This document shows, one piece after another, positions 12,101 through 23,474 of a stretch of DNA of 58,766 bases (positions are counted from its first letter, which is position 1; each line of letters opens with the position of its first letter). A model generated the notes under the pieces. That model was given only the letters and a program-made list of their open reading frames with translations, did not search any database and had not been told where the DNA came from. The translations under genes and the position numbers were made by a program. This DNA is from Saccoglossus kowalevskii (Eukaryota > Hemichordata > Enteropneusta > Harrimaniidae). The stretch covers positions 208,019-266,784 of the forward strand of contig NW_003155240.1 in the NCBI RefSeq assembly GCF_000003605.2, in the 5' to 3' direction.

Positions 12101-15100
12101 TTGTTTACGTATACATGTATATAGTATAAGCACCGTATAAAGCCAAAATGCACTGACTGACCGATCGTCGGCTGATTGAGTGATTGAGTGATTGATTGAT
12201 TGATTGATTGATTGAGTGAGTAAGTGAGTGAGTGAGTGAGTATTCATATCACGCTACCAAAATTTATAAAATCAGGCCACCATTCAGAACACCACATATA
12301 ACTTGGCTTTAGGATTTCAATTTTGTGTAATCGCAATATTTTATTAAACTGTTTTTTTTTTTTTTTATAAATTTACGCTATTCATATATATATGCATCCA
12401 ATAACTGAGTTTCCGTAACAAAGAGTTTTTAGCAAGATGGGGGTGTCAGCCTCATGCTCACCCCCCCAGCTTTAACCTGGAGGACGAGATGCCGTGCTTG
12501 GTCTGATTCTTACTGGTTAGACCTGTCGTATGCCCGCCAACATATACCTCGTTGGGTCATGGAGTTACACAAGCACAGCAAGGCTCCAGTGGATGCATTA
12601 TCAGCGTGTTCCCGGGCGCTAAGATCACTATATATTTCTACAGCGTTTACAGTCGATTGTATTTTAGACTCCACAGTTTGGTGAATACAGTGTAATGTGT
12701 GAACACTTTCGATTATCATTAAATCGTGGTACAGATTCACAATTTTCTGTTTACACTGCTGAATTCTCACTTATTTTTTTACAAATATCCATATTTATGA
12801 TCTGCCATTCATAGGCATTAGGATATCTATTTTATTTATTTTTTTGATTTGTAAGAAATAGCAACCATATTTTTACTAATGTTATATTTTCAGCTTGTTC
12901 AGGGAGTGATGTTTCACATATTTACACAGTGAGAATGCAATTTTACTTTATTCAATAAGTGTTGCATATTGCTAATATCGACACAGAATATACAAGTACG
13001 CCTGTAATAGTGTATAGAGTTGGGAACAGACACAAAAGATCAAGACTTCTAAATAGAATTACTTTTTGAATTATATTGCTGTGGTATTCTGTTTTCTATT
13101 ACATTATGGTGTCACTATTTACCATTACCCTGGATTAACTGGCATCGTGATTTTTATAATGGTACATCTGTCACAGGGCGATATCAGCTGTTATGACGTG
13201 ATATTTTATTCACTAGTTTTTTAATTTAACCATTTCACCAATAAGTAAAATTCGCCAAATTAAATATATTATGAAGATGTGAAATGACAATAGAACTCTT
13301 GTTCCTCTGTCAAATTCGTGACTTAAAATCCAATGAAATTGCTCAAAACATCAAAATTGTGAAATTAAATGCCAATAAAATTAATTACTATACAGTGTAT
13401 GCAAACTGTAATCCAAATGTCGGCTACATCGCGAATGAGCATGTGTTCATTTCGTGTTGTGTCATACGTTAATAACAAACTTGAATCCATTCTCGATGTT
13501 TTCTTCTCCCCTTAATAAAAGTCTCCTCAATTTGATAAATTGAACTTTGATGTGTCTTGTCATGTCACTAGAGTTAAATGAACTGTGGTTGATCAGATAG
13601 TCATAATCCCTGGTATAATCCCGCGAATCAGAGTAATTACAGATTGTATTAACGAGGTCATACAACTTCGTATCAGCTGTGGTGCATACATAATAGAAGC
13701 AAAACCACTGAAACATGTCCATTTTCGGCTCGTACCAAATAACATTCGTCAGAACAAAGTAAATATATCGATTGGGTATATGTATTTCTTCAACAGTAAC
13801 GTATATATTTTCTGAAAGCTCACATTATGGTGCCATGCATATATATATATATATAATCCAATTCATTGCAGTTCACGTTGATCACAGCAACACTCAATTT
13901 TAAGAAATTCTACGCGAAGCAATCTTAGTTTTGTCGTCATCTTGCTATATTTAACTGTACTTGGCCCAACAAGCTCGGTACATTTTATTATTGTAATACG
14001 TTAAAATAAAACGTGTTTATCCGGGCGAGAGGGATGGCATTGTATTGTTATTTGGGTACATAATAGTACACATGTACATGTACCACTTATCAACTGACTG
14101 TGGAGAAAATTGTATATATTTTAACGTGTTTCAATTAACTCAACGCTCTCTAACCATTATATTGCGCCATGCTGACGCATTGCTCAAAAAAGAACAGCAA
14201 AATTTGGTAAATGGAGATGCTGGGTGTCATTTCAAAATGGACCATTCCATTCACATTTATTATTATTCTGTGCATACTACTAATCCGTTCTATCTATCTG
14301 ACATCTGACTTCAAGTCTTCGTTCATTGGTGGCTGACCAAATGACACCTGTATGAACAGATAAAACTAACGGTCATCTAATTGATCACGTGTCTTTCCAA
14401 TACATTTTTTTTTCTCATACTCATGGTTTTCATTTTCGTTGCTAGGAGAACACGTGGCCGCATTAACACAGTGGGATGTATTTGAATCAGAATTCAAAGG
14501 TACGTACTCACGAGACAGAAACATTTATTCAGATGGAGAATTGGCCCGATTAATTTTCATCGATACCCATGTCAATGTTGAATTCCACCCAACCCCAGTC
14601 AGTCTCGTTTTCATTGAAACCTACCTAACGATGCTTAAAAACAAGCTCATGCAAGTCCTATGGAATAGCCAAAGTCATTTCCATGGAAACGTACCCATGA
14701 TGCAAAGCAACGTACACTAACTTGTGTACGGATTATGTGACCCCCGGGGATCACGGCAGCCAGTTTTGTTTTCATATTGCGTTTTTCTTTTTCAAAATGT
14801 GTTACGTATTCCCCATTACTGGTGGTCAGTTTCTGAAAAAAAAACAAGGTACAATTATGAACTTTGAAGACGTCTGGAAACAAGGCTCTAGTTCCCCAAT
14901 ATTCAGATGGTTATGGGACAAGCCGGTATACCATATTTCTAAAATATTTGGGGACGCAATTTTTTTACGTTGATTCCCACTACCATCTCATCTAAACTGA
15001 TTTAAAAAATATATATTTAGCAGACGCACAGACAATACTGCAAAGCATGAAAACATATCATTGAGGCTTCAGCTCATCCAATATTCAGATTCGTGTTTGG

Positions 15101-18100
15101 ATAATATATATCAAATCAATCATTACAATAGCAAAAAGCACCAGCTGACTTCAATGCAAGTAGCATGTGCTGAATACGTGTAGCATTCATCTGTACCACT
15201 TTACTGTGTGATGTTACGTAGTACAGACACGAGATATAATAATATGATGTGATATAATTATTAAGTCTGTTCAACACTGAAATAATAATAATATATTATA
15301 AAAGATACAATGTCAGTCACTGTGAATTGTTACAGTCAATTTGTAAATGGGTATATCGACAGGTTTACCACTGTAATGGGATCTGATTAACGTTTGTTTT
15401 GTCAGTGTGCGCAAATTATGTTATTGACTCCAATCGAGCTCCTTCCAGGAAAATTAGAATGTTCTGCCCCTTAATTAGGTCGTAGAGTTATCAATGGTGT
15501 TCAAATATGATGTTAGTGTCGTGTTAGTAACGTGTTTATATTCATGCTAAAAATTACATGATACTATGCGCGTTATAGATTGTGATACAGTGTGTACTGC
15601 GCCCTCTTCGGTAGCATTATATGAAATACGAGATTCTCGATGGGGGCGCACTTGTTAACATCATTAATATAATTCATTGAGCGTTGTCCACCAAAGATGT
15701 CCAGGAGCGTAAGTATTGATGCAAATTATTTTACTTGCCCTATGGCCATCTCTGCCAAAATAATTTGTTTTGTTGAAAGTGGCTGGGGACATTAGTATAA
15801 AATGATTTGGTACATGTGAAAACTGGTCATTTCTGCCAAAAGAATTTGTTTTCTTGAAAGTGGCTGGGGACACTGCAGAATATTACCCCAATACCCCAAT
15901 TTCTAGATAAAAATTGAATTTTCACTAAATCGATGAAGAAAACATTGCATTTGTGTACAGTGCGTTATGATTGAGTTCCCATTGAAATAAGATAAACTTA
16001 TGTATTTCTTTATAGGTCGTCCCAGGTTGCCAAATGTTATTGACAATGACCTGGAAATCATGTCTCACACCAAAACACAGCTATTAGAATATTTCCCAGG
16101 GTCCAATGCGGATGGGTTGTACCTCACGTGGTCTCTTCATGTTAATACTAAAGGCGACTTGCTAAGGGCCATGGCGAGTAAGTATTCGAATATAATATAT
16201 AACCAATATTTTACATTTGAAGTTATTTAGTACAAAATACTGGTAATGCATTGTGCGTAAATAATATGAAAAATATGTCGGAGTATAATAGCACTTCGTT
16301 GTCAAGGTATACTCGTTGTATTATGGTTACAGTGTTTAAAGGTTACATCTTGAGTAAGGGACGACGTCAACAGATCGATGTCGGATAAAAAACTTATTTT
16401 CTTTAGTTTGGGGTGGGAGGGGTTGATCTCAAAAAGTTGCCATCCTACAAAAACGATTCTATTTTTTTTAATGAAGTCAAAAATATCTTGGAGTATTTGT
16501 AGTTTTTTTTCTATCCAATTATGGACAAAAATAACAGAAAATGAAAAAAAAAACACATCCAAGACGAGAAAATGTTTTGGTCCGAGTGTAAATATGTACT
16601 CAAATGAGGTCAATTTCAGGGCATGGACCTAGAACCAACTGCTATGCCATACTACTGTCCGATTATCAATTTGTATTTAATGGTGAATGTAGTCTGATGC
16701 CATGATCAATATTTATCAATTAAGTTTCAGTGGGGAGGGGATAAAGGAATTAAGTTCTTTATCCTACATTGAACTTTTGATGTTGTCCCTAAGTAAGTAT
16801 GAAGTCGGCAATTTAACAGTATGAAATAAACGATAATTTATTTCGCTTTCATTTATGGTGAAGCTTCACGGCCGTCGCGACGCATCGTACATCGGCCCCA
16901 ATTCAACGCATGTGAACTACGCGGGATTCGAATACGCTCTGCGCGACGACTACGGGCGCTTTAGACAGGCGCAGCCTTGACAATTATATTATTTATATGT
17001 TACATGTAACTGCTTTGGAAAATGCATTTGTAAAACCTCTTGTTGCGTCGGACCAAAAATAAAAAGATAAAAAAAAAAACTCTAGGGCGCTTTAACTATT
17101 CAGATATTTGAAATCGCCCAGTATCTTTATTTAATGTATACCTAAGTAAACAGTTCCGACAGTTTTCGGACATCATAACCTACTTGGAAAATCCACATGG
17201 ATTGGGTGGACAACATACAATTACCAGTACTGTGTTTTATTAGTCCCGCTGTTGATCAGAGCTTATCATATGAGCGATTGTCCGTCGTCGTCCATCGCCT
17301 GCGTCAACTTTTTTACTTTTTCGACTTCTTCTGGAAAACTACCAGACCGGTTGCTCTGATACGTGTATATGTACCTTGGGTAGACCTTATTCAGATTTAT
17401 TCATTTTATGATGATATCTCCAATTCTCTAATTGAAATGAGCATTGCTAACAACGGAGCTATCCTAGCCGAGAGGCTGTATTGAAAAACTGTGAAACCAA
17501 TATACGTGCTGCGCTTGTGTGTATTTATTGGCCTTGTTTCGAAACCAAAGTTGATCTCAAAACCAAAGTTAATTTCTCCAACTGAAATGTTAGTGCAGTA
17601 ATGTGAGAAAAGTTGAGGGGCTCCTGGCATTATTGCAGACTTTAAAACAGCTGGTCCGGGCAGTGAAGTAACAAAATAGGTGTGCTTTAGGCCGTTGAGA
17701 GGTCAGTGTCAACTGATGGTGGAAATAAGAGAATTATATGCCGATGAAAAGAATTATGCTATTTTAAAATAAACTGAATCAGCCAATGTATAAGTAGATA
17801 ACAAAATGGGACAGCGAAAGGTTGTTCCTGGATAAGCTCTCAATGTCCGTGGTGTTATCACTACTTAATGTAGTCATGTCTATATGTTTCTACTTGTTAC
17901 AGATGACTTGTTGATGATTATATGCGGGGACGTCAAACTCAAGGGAAACTTGGGTGAGAAAGGAACCTATCCGATCATGGCCGAGCCCGTCGTCGCCGAC
18001 AGCGACATCTCATTGGCTGAGTGGCTGGATAAAATATCAACATATACAAATAAAGCTATCAAACTTAATTTCTACGACACGGATTCGCTTCATCCAGCAT

Positions 18101-19206
18101 TTGAAGTGCTCCAGACGCTGCAGTACCAGATACACGCCCCTCTAATCCTGCGAGCTGATATTTTAGTCGGACCAAACGGTGATACTAATAAAATGGTGAA
18201 CGGAGTAAATTTCATCAGCGATGCCAATGGTCTATTTCCTAACTCTATTGTCTCGTTAGGCTGGAGAACTCATTGGACAACAGACTCAAAAGAGGTGCAA
18301 TATACATGGGATATGGTAATCGACATGGCAAAGTACTGTACGAGATTACATCAACCAATCAGTTTCTCTGTTCGAGCCGTTTTCGCCCGGAAATCTATTC
18401 GTCAGTTGAAATGGTTGGTTAGTTTATCCAGTAAGTTCACCATCACTATATTTTCGCCTGATTATGATATCGTGTCGATGTCCGAGTTGTCCATCTTTCG
18501 CCGAAGCCTCCCAGTGCACCGAGTTCTTTACGACGTGCCCGTGTCCTTCATCGCTGCGCTAAGGGAAGTCCAGCCGAATACTCTGCAAACTCCGGGTGAA
18601 AAAATGGAGAGGAATTTATGGCATCCGCAACCGTTCGACACAAAATCGTTTGTCTTCCTTGGTGAAGATATCATCGCATTTACCGGTCCCAATAGTTGGC
18701 TAACTTCTAAAATGCAATACCGAGCTGAGCTCGAGACCGGAAAGCAAGTTGAAATCTCCGGCATTGTGCAATTCGCTATGGCTTCCGAACAAATAACCAC
18801 CGACCAATCCAAACTTGACATTCACATCCGCAGTACAGGAGTTGATCCACCGGAGCCCGATTCAGTTCTCGGTGTGCGAATCGAAATAGTCAGCGACGGT
18901 ACTCTGCGTGTTTCCTCGCACAATTTAGCAAAAGCCGGGACGTACAATCCACAGACTACGGCAACTATTCCATCTCACGAATGTTATTATTTTCACATTG
19001 TTGACGCCGGTGAGACAGCACCCATAACGGTAAATATCAAATGGGCGGACTGCGAAGCAGGAGTGACAACAACCGAGCACAATGTACAGCTATCGCTGAC
19101 AGTGCCTTACGAAGCAACGCAGGAGGAGGAGTTTTATATCACAATCAATGGTAGTAATAATATTCATGGCGCGGCCACACTGTTAGAAAATCTGGTTGTT
19201 CGATAA
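9139..19206 (+). CDS. FAM151: FAM151/menorin-family (DUF2181) membrane-anchored protein, 6 exons, 610 aa
   Basis: Exons: 9139-9337, 11515-11571, 12015-12071, 14446-14499, 16016-16177, 17903-19206. All introns are phase 1 and GT-AG, and the sum is 1833 nt (610 codons plus stop). Residues 1-40 are basic and cytosolic-looking. Residues 43-60 (LMLLMWIGICLSLLILFS) form one membrane segment, giving a type II protein. Residues 67-104 are an acidic linker made by a duplicated exon. Residues ~145-410 carry the DUF2181 barrel: DGLYLTW (155-161), GDV, IMAEP (201-205), AIKLNF (228-233), RADILVGPNG (260-269), SLGW. The remainder to 610 is a beta-rich C-terminal domain. Menorin relatives act at the cell surface, for example in nematode dendrite patterning. 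Positions where the family usually has acidic or His residues are changed here (see findings). ATG 9139 was chosen as the first ATG in frame; ATG at the MARRNKRY position would also keep the anchor. AATAAA signals lie at 19487 and 19522. Confidence 0.92.
11515..11571 (+). repeat. Duplicated acidic linker exon, copy A (FAM151-like exon 2)
   Basis: A 57-bp exon in phase 1-1 encodes, with the split codon, ETQILQDDGAIKDTPLDGE. It is followed by a donor GTGAGATAGGTCAC that is identical to that after copy B for 14 bases. Exon size, phase, peptide ending (PLxGE) and intron start all match copy B, so this is an exon duplication that included flanking intron. Confidence 0.85.
12015..12071 (+). repeat. 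Duplicated acidic linker exon, copy B (FAM151-like exon 3)
   Basis: This 57-bp exon encodes DNKHIPQDDDLKAEPLEGE, and lies 500 bp after copy A. Being symmetrical (phase 1-1, 57 nt), either copy could be skipped or included without shifting the frame. Confidence 0.85.
12172..12241. repeat. (TGAT)n/(GAGT)n tetranucleotide microsatellite
   Basis: A compound simple repeat of TGAT then GAGT, about 70 bp, in intron 3 of the FAM151-like gene, 100 bp after duplicated exon copy B. Confidence 0.9.
13462..13940 (-). CDS. Candidate orphan gene antisense in FAM151-like intron 3
   Basis: A long open frame on the minus strand (13811-13462, 115 codons plus stop) is preceded by an acceptor (CTTTCAG at 13818-13812). 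Upstream, an ATG at 13940 opens a frame that reaches a possible donor (CAAC|GTGAAC at 13877) in matching phase 1. Joined, they give 137 residues beginning MTTKLRLLRVEFLKI and ending GFKFVINV. The intron would be only 65 bp. The protein is rich in Tyr, Asn and Asp with a basic patch (KLRRLLLRG) near the C-terminus. I recognise no domain. Support is only frame length and splice phase; it could be an old mobile-element frame or chance. Confidence 0.3.
15740..15870. repeat. Short tandem duplication in FAM151-like intron 4
   Basis: Two copies of a ~45-bp segment ending AAAGTGGCTGGGGACA (around 15748-15795 and 15832-15874) are about 80 bp apart. The minus-strand frame over them translates to a repeated MSPATF(K/N)KTN, but shows no other sign of being a gene. 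Confidence 0.5.
16357..16792. mobile_element. ~435-bp TIR element in FAM151-like intron 5
   Basis: The left end (AAGGGACGACGTCAAC... GTCGGATAAAAAACTTA... GGGGTGGGAGGGG) and the reverse complement of the right end (TTAGGGACAACATCAA... GTAGGATAAAGAACTTA... TCCCCTCCCCACTG) align over about 70 bp with moderate divergence. It has no coding capacity. This is a non-autonomous DNA transposon; the superfamily is not assigned. Confidence 0.65.
16860..16980 (-). repeat. Degenerate tRNA-like segment, probable SINE head
   Basis: A GC-rich island in an AT-rich intron. On the minus strand it contains GCGTATTCGAATCCCGC, which resembles a tRNA T-arm with mismatched stem bases. No acceptor stem or anticodon arm can be drawn, so I infer a SINE remnant rather than a tRNA gene. 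Confidence 0.3.
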
Positions 19207-20400
19207 ACCTTTTGTAGAGACACATAACTGCTTAGTTTTTTAGGCACGTTTAGTGTAATCAAGACTAAGAGGTAGTTTTTGAGTTTTGATATACTGGGTT
19301 GTTATAATTGTGAAGAGAGCGCCCTCGTAAGCTGTGTCCGATTAAGGTGCGTCTTTGTTTTCATTCGTCTTAATTGAAGAATTTGCATAGTCGTATGTTT
19401 AGCTTTATATTACTGTAGTATTGATGCCTAAGCAGTGTTGGCGACGTGCCAAAATATTTATTTTCAAAAGACTATTACACGAGGGAAATAAATTTGTTTC
19501 CGCAATACCAATAATCGGCAAAATAAAGTGCGCCACATGCGACATGATTTGGAAATGTTCAACTTTATATTGACACCTTCTTGATAACTGTTAGACTGGC
19601 AAAGTCGGGACTTCTTTTTGTTTTACAAAAATAATTAATTGATTGTCATTGATTATTCATGAGTTGGTGTGTGAAAGTAAACGTGACCTTTTAAAGGTTG
19701 ATTTGATTCGCGATCGATCGCAGAGGCTACTTTAACTTTCTAAGTGCTATAATTAAAGCTATGCCGCAGGACTAAAGGCGATACTTTCATCCATGTTTAC
19801 TGAAAAAGTCGATTTAAATGTTCAATGTATATAAGTAGTCTTTCAAAATCACCGGGACCTCAGAAGTGAACGGTCACGTACATTAACATAGATAAGGTAT
19901 GACGTATACAGCTGTACTCTGATTCGTTGTCAGTGCTAGTCAACAACTTTTAATTAGCATAATCACCGGAGTGATTTTCACTCCAACGTAGGGGGTCGCC
20001 TGAAGATGCGTCTCGACTTTGCCAGTCTAGGTAACTGTGAGTTCACAGTTGGTTTAAGACAACAATGTCAAAAATAACAAATAGAACGTTCAAATAGCTT
20101 GAACTTTTTACATTTTCTTTCACATCTTTTTTTCTATCATTATTATACTGATTTGCTTGTTCAGATATTCTTGCTCTCTGTAATTGCATCCTCTATAAGA
20201 ACTTCAATATTTTAATGAACATTTGTAAATTTATTGAGCTGGATCACAGGTCTTCCAACAAGATTTTTTAAGGGTTATTCAGATATAGATTAGGTTTGTA
20301 GTATTTTTGGCTAATCAGTATAAATTATTTTTTTTTGTCATGCATGATGTTCGTCTGCCATAATATAACATACATTTCACAAACAACATTTCTCTTAATG

Positions 20401-20586
20401 CTGGTTCACATCGTCAGATATATCTGACCAAACAGCCATTGATTTGTTTCATTGGAAAGCAGGTTTTTACACAATCAGATTAATCTGATGAAATTGAATT
20501 GAAATTTGATTTTTTAAAAATTGAATGAGACATTAGATTTTGAGGTTTACTCTACTTGTTCAGATTAATCTGATACTGTAAACCAG
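20401..20586. mobile_element. 186-bp MITE whose TIRs contain palindromic TCAGAT-TA-ATCTGA
   Basis: The left end (CTGGTTCACATCGTCAGATA..., 20401-20430) and the reverse complement of the right end (CTGGTTTACAGTATCAGATT..., ending at 20586) match over about 30 bp. Each TIR contains a self-complementary core (20413-20428 and 20560-20573), and a third copy of the core lies inside at 20474-20489. It is non-coding. No clear target duplication was found. Confidence 0.6.
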
Positions 20587-22029
20587 TTTTCACGTAGCAG
20601 GAATACATTGGTATAAATTGGAAGTGAGAACCAAAATCTTTGTTGCTGACAACAATCTATGTTTCAATGTATGTATACATGTATATACACAAGGTTTAAT
20701 GTGCGGTGGTCAAGTGCATTTTTCTATAAAAAAACAACAATTTATTTACCTTTCAAAACTGCATGAAAAAGTTTTATGTTGCATAAAAAATGGGTAAATC
20801 GACCTACATGCAAATCAAAGACACCACTGTGATAATTCTTTGAATGTCTTAATTTTCTACATTGTAATTTGACCCAAGTTGTGTGTAAGATAACAAGCAT
20901 CTTATTTGTTGTGTTTTGTCTTCATATCATGTATGTAACTTATCTCTTGAATTAAAAAAAATGCATTTGAGCCTCATACTTATTCGTTGCCTTGCGTAGT
21001 ATGGATTTGAAATTTAACGCACATGGTCATGATGACCACCACCATTGTTTGAAGCTAAGGCACAACAATAATAATGTGAATGAGTTTCTTTAGTCAGGAA
21101 AAATACCGTTTTGGTTTTATCAATTTAGGTGACTGCAAAACTCAACAAACTAGGAATCGGTTGGTAGAGTAAAAGATTAGTATTTCCCACAAAATTATTT
21201 ACTGGTAGCAGTATATGGCATCATCATACTTTTCCACTTCTAAACAACAAAAATCAAAAGGACATAAATCAATGTATGCCATTCAACGTAAGAACAAATC
21301 AACTTTATTATTTAATTAACAATTTTAAGGAACAGATTTATTAAGACAATTTATTGAAGATTATTAATAATTTAATACAATGTATGAAAGTTTAAAAGTG
21401 AACACCAATATTGTCTTTTGTAATTAATAATTTTTCAACATTGCAAATGATGAATGTTAAATAAATGTTTTAGTAATAAGCAACAGCCCAGTGTTTTAGA
21501 AATTTTTTAAATTGTACAACATTTGAAGTGTCAAAAACTGCAACATCCGGTAAGATAATTTGAATTGAACACTCAAAATGATGCCATATCTAGTCAAACA
21601 TGCGTCTTATTTGGCCACTTGTCTTTTGTGACCAGTTTCAGCTTTTTGTACAAATAATATGTCAAATGTATGAGTTGGCAACCAATAAAAACAATAATCC
21701 AACCATTATATGGAGACAAATTTAATGGGTGGTCACTATACACAGGTATAACATTTTCTGCTGCAACTTCATAGTTCGGTAACATCACTTTATATATGAT
21801 AGTAAAACAAATTAAACCAGGAATTATATTTTCTAGTTTTTTTGTCTTTTGTCTTTTCTAGTATTTTGCAAACATTTATAAATATTACTCCCATTAGGCA
21901 ACTGTTAGAAAAAATAATAGTTGCAGAGCCACTTTGATACAATATGTGTAAGTAACTTATTTAAACTTAAACACTTCTGTTAAAAATAAAATAGTAACGC
22001 ACATTGGTATATTTCCACTTCAAGAGAGA

Positions 22030-22395
22030 AATAAACAATCACAAAATTTGTCAAGATTTATGTAGGAAATTGAAAAGTACTGTAATACTGTAGAATACTA
22101 TTTTCGCTGAATGGATGCTTCAGTGAAAATAAAATCCAGCGAATATACTTTTTTCCTATGTCTCACATTCAACTCATCAAAAATCAGTGAAAATAAATTC
22201 CATCCACAACACCCAAAAAGCTTTTTTAGCAAAAATTAATTCTAGCTAAAATAAAGTATTTCACAGTACAAAATGTATGTTCTTCGGACTATTTGATATG
22301 GGTCAATCACAAAATTTGTTTAAGATTTATGTAGGAAATTGAAAAGTACTGTAATATGTTCTTCTGACTATTTGATATGGGTCAATCATACAATA
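22030..22395. repeat. Tandem segmental duplication, one copy with and one without a MITE
   Basis: The segment CAATCACAAAATTTGT...GATTTATGTAGGAAATTGAAAAGTACTGTAA occurs at about 22035-22085 and again at about 22303-22353. GTTCTTC(G/T)GACTATTTGATATGGGTCAATCA follows the MITE in the first copy (about 22278) and follows the segment directly in the second (about 22356). The first copy therefore holds the MITE at 22086-22268 and the second is close to an empty site. Confidence 0.75.
22086..22268. mobile_element. MITE, TACTGTGAAATACTTTATTTT family (copy 2)
   Basis: The left end TACTGTAGAATACTATTTTC and the complement of the right end (AAATAAAGTATTTCACAGTA) are inverted repeats. The interior is about 80% like copy 1 at 4638-4845, including TCTCACATTCAACTCATCAAA. 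Non-coding. Confidence 0.75.
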
Positions 22396-22652
22396 CATGT
22401 AAAATACAACGATTGTTTCTACAAAATTAGAACATACATGTAGTGACTATATTAGACAGTTAATTCTATGTTAGATAATAAGCAAGCCCAAGTGAGCTCA
22501 CTAAATTTAAACTTATTATTGACCCCACATCTATTCTAAATATGGTGATGTGGGTTGTTCATTATTGTTATTACCATATAAGTATGCATTATTTTTTTTT
22601 ACATTCTGATTACTGAATTTGTGGGTGAACAGATGAGAATGCCTGGCCCCTT

Positions 22653-22656
<4 letters not shown>

Positions 22657-22688
<32 letters not shown>
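22657..22688. repeat. (TA)n dinucleotide repeat
   Basis: About 16 uninterrupted TA units. Confidence 0.9.
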
Positions 22689-22692
<4 letters not shown>

Positions 22693-23474
22693 TCTGTATT
22701 ATTTGATTGGTTTTCATGGAGGTCCTCTATACTATTTTTTTTAATACTAGATTTTTAACAAGAAATTTTCACAATTCAATGATTTTATGGCATTTGTGTT
22801 TTTACTGCTACAAAGTTTTATTGACTCACAGAAATTGCAAAAATTTCTCTTTGTTTACAGTCATCACACTAGTTATTCAATTCAATGACAAAGTCAATGT
22901 GTGTCCTGTCATAACTTTGAATCCTGTGACTGATTTTCACCAAAGCAAACATGCACATCAATTTTGTTTTTGAATTTGTGCATGTTAAGCATGGCATTTT
23001 CACTCTATTTCACACCAAAAAATTACATATTTTGACCCCTAAAGACACTATGTATCTATGTAATACATAGTACATTACATGTGCACAAAATTTGAATAAA
23101 ATTGGTATATGCATGGCTGAGGACGAGTAGACGCATGTATATTAAAACTCATTATTCAGCCACAATGATTTGCATATAATCATTTGTTAAAAAATTGAAA
23201 ACAAAACACAAACTCACTGTAGTAAGTGGTTTGGTGCAATTTATGGTTCAAATTTCATTTGCTAAATTTAAATTTTTTTTTCCAAGGCACGTGGATTCAC
23301 AAAAGTTCACCCTTAATCTGTATTACTTTACAATGCCATAATTTGGAATTACCATATATTTACTCATAATCAAAGAAAGAATTAAACTGAAGGTGAATAT
23401 TCACAGGTATAGGCCAGAAAGGCAAAAAGGTACTCATAAAAGTGTTGCTACCTTATTTTTTAGAATACATGTAA

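Larger units (their letters stand above)
19207..23474. other. Intergenic region between the FAM151-like and SYCE2-like 3' ends
   Basis: The two flanking genes converge here. The stretch holds polyadenylation signals for the FAM151-like gene (AATAAA 19487-19492 and 19522-19527), a MITE with palindromic ends (20401-20586), a tandem segmental duplication carrying a MITE (about 22030-22395) and a (TA)n run near 22657-22688. I see no supportable coding exon. Confidence 0.6.

Noticed and set aside
16860-16980. A tRNA gene on the minus strand.
   Set aside because: Only a T-arm-like box is present; stem pairing fails and no anticodon arm can be drawn. Kept only as a low-confidence SINE remnant.
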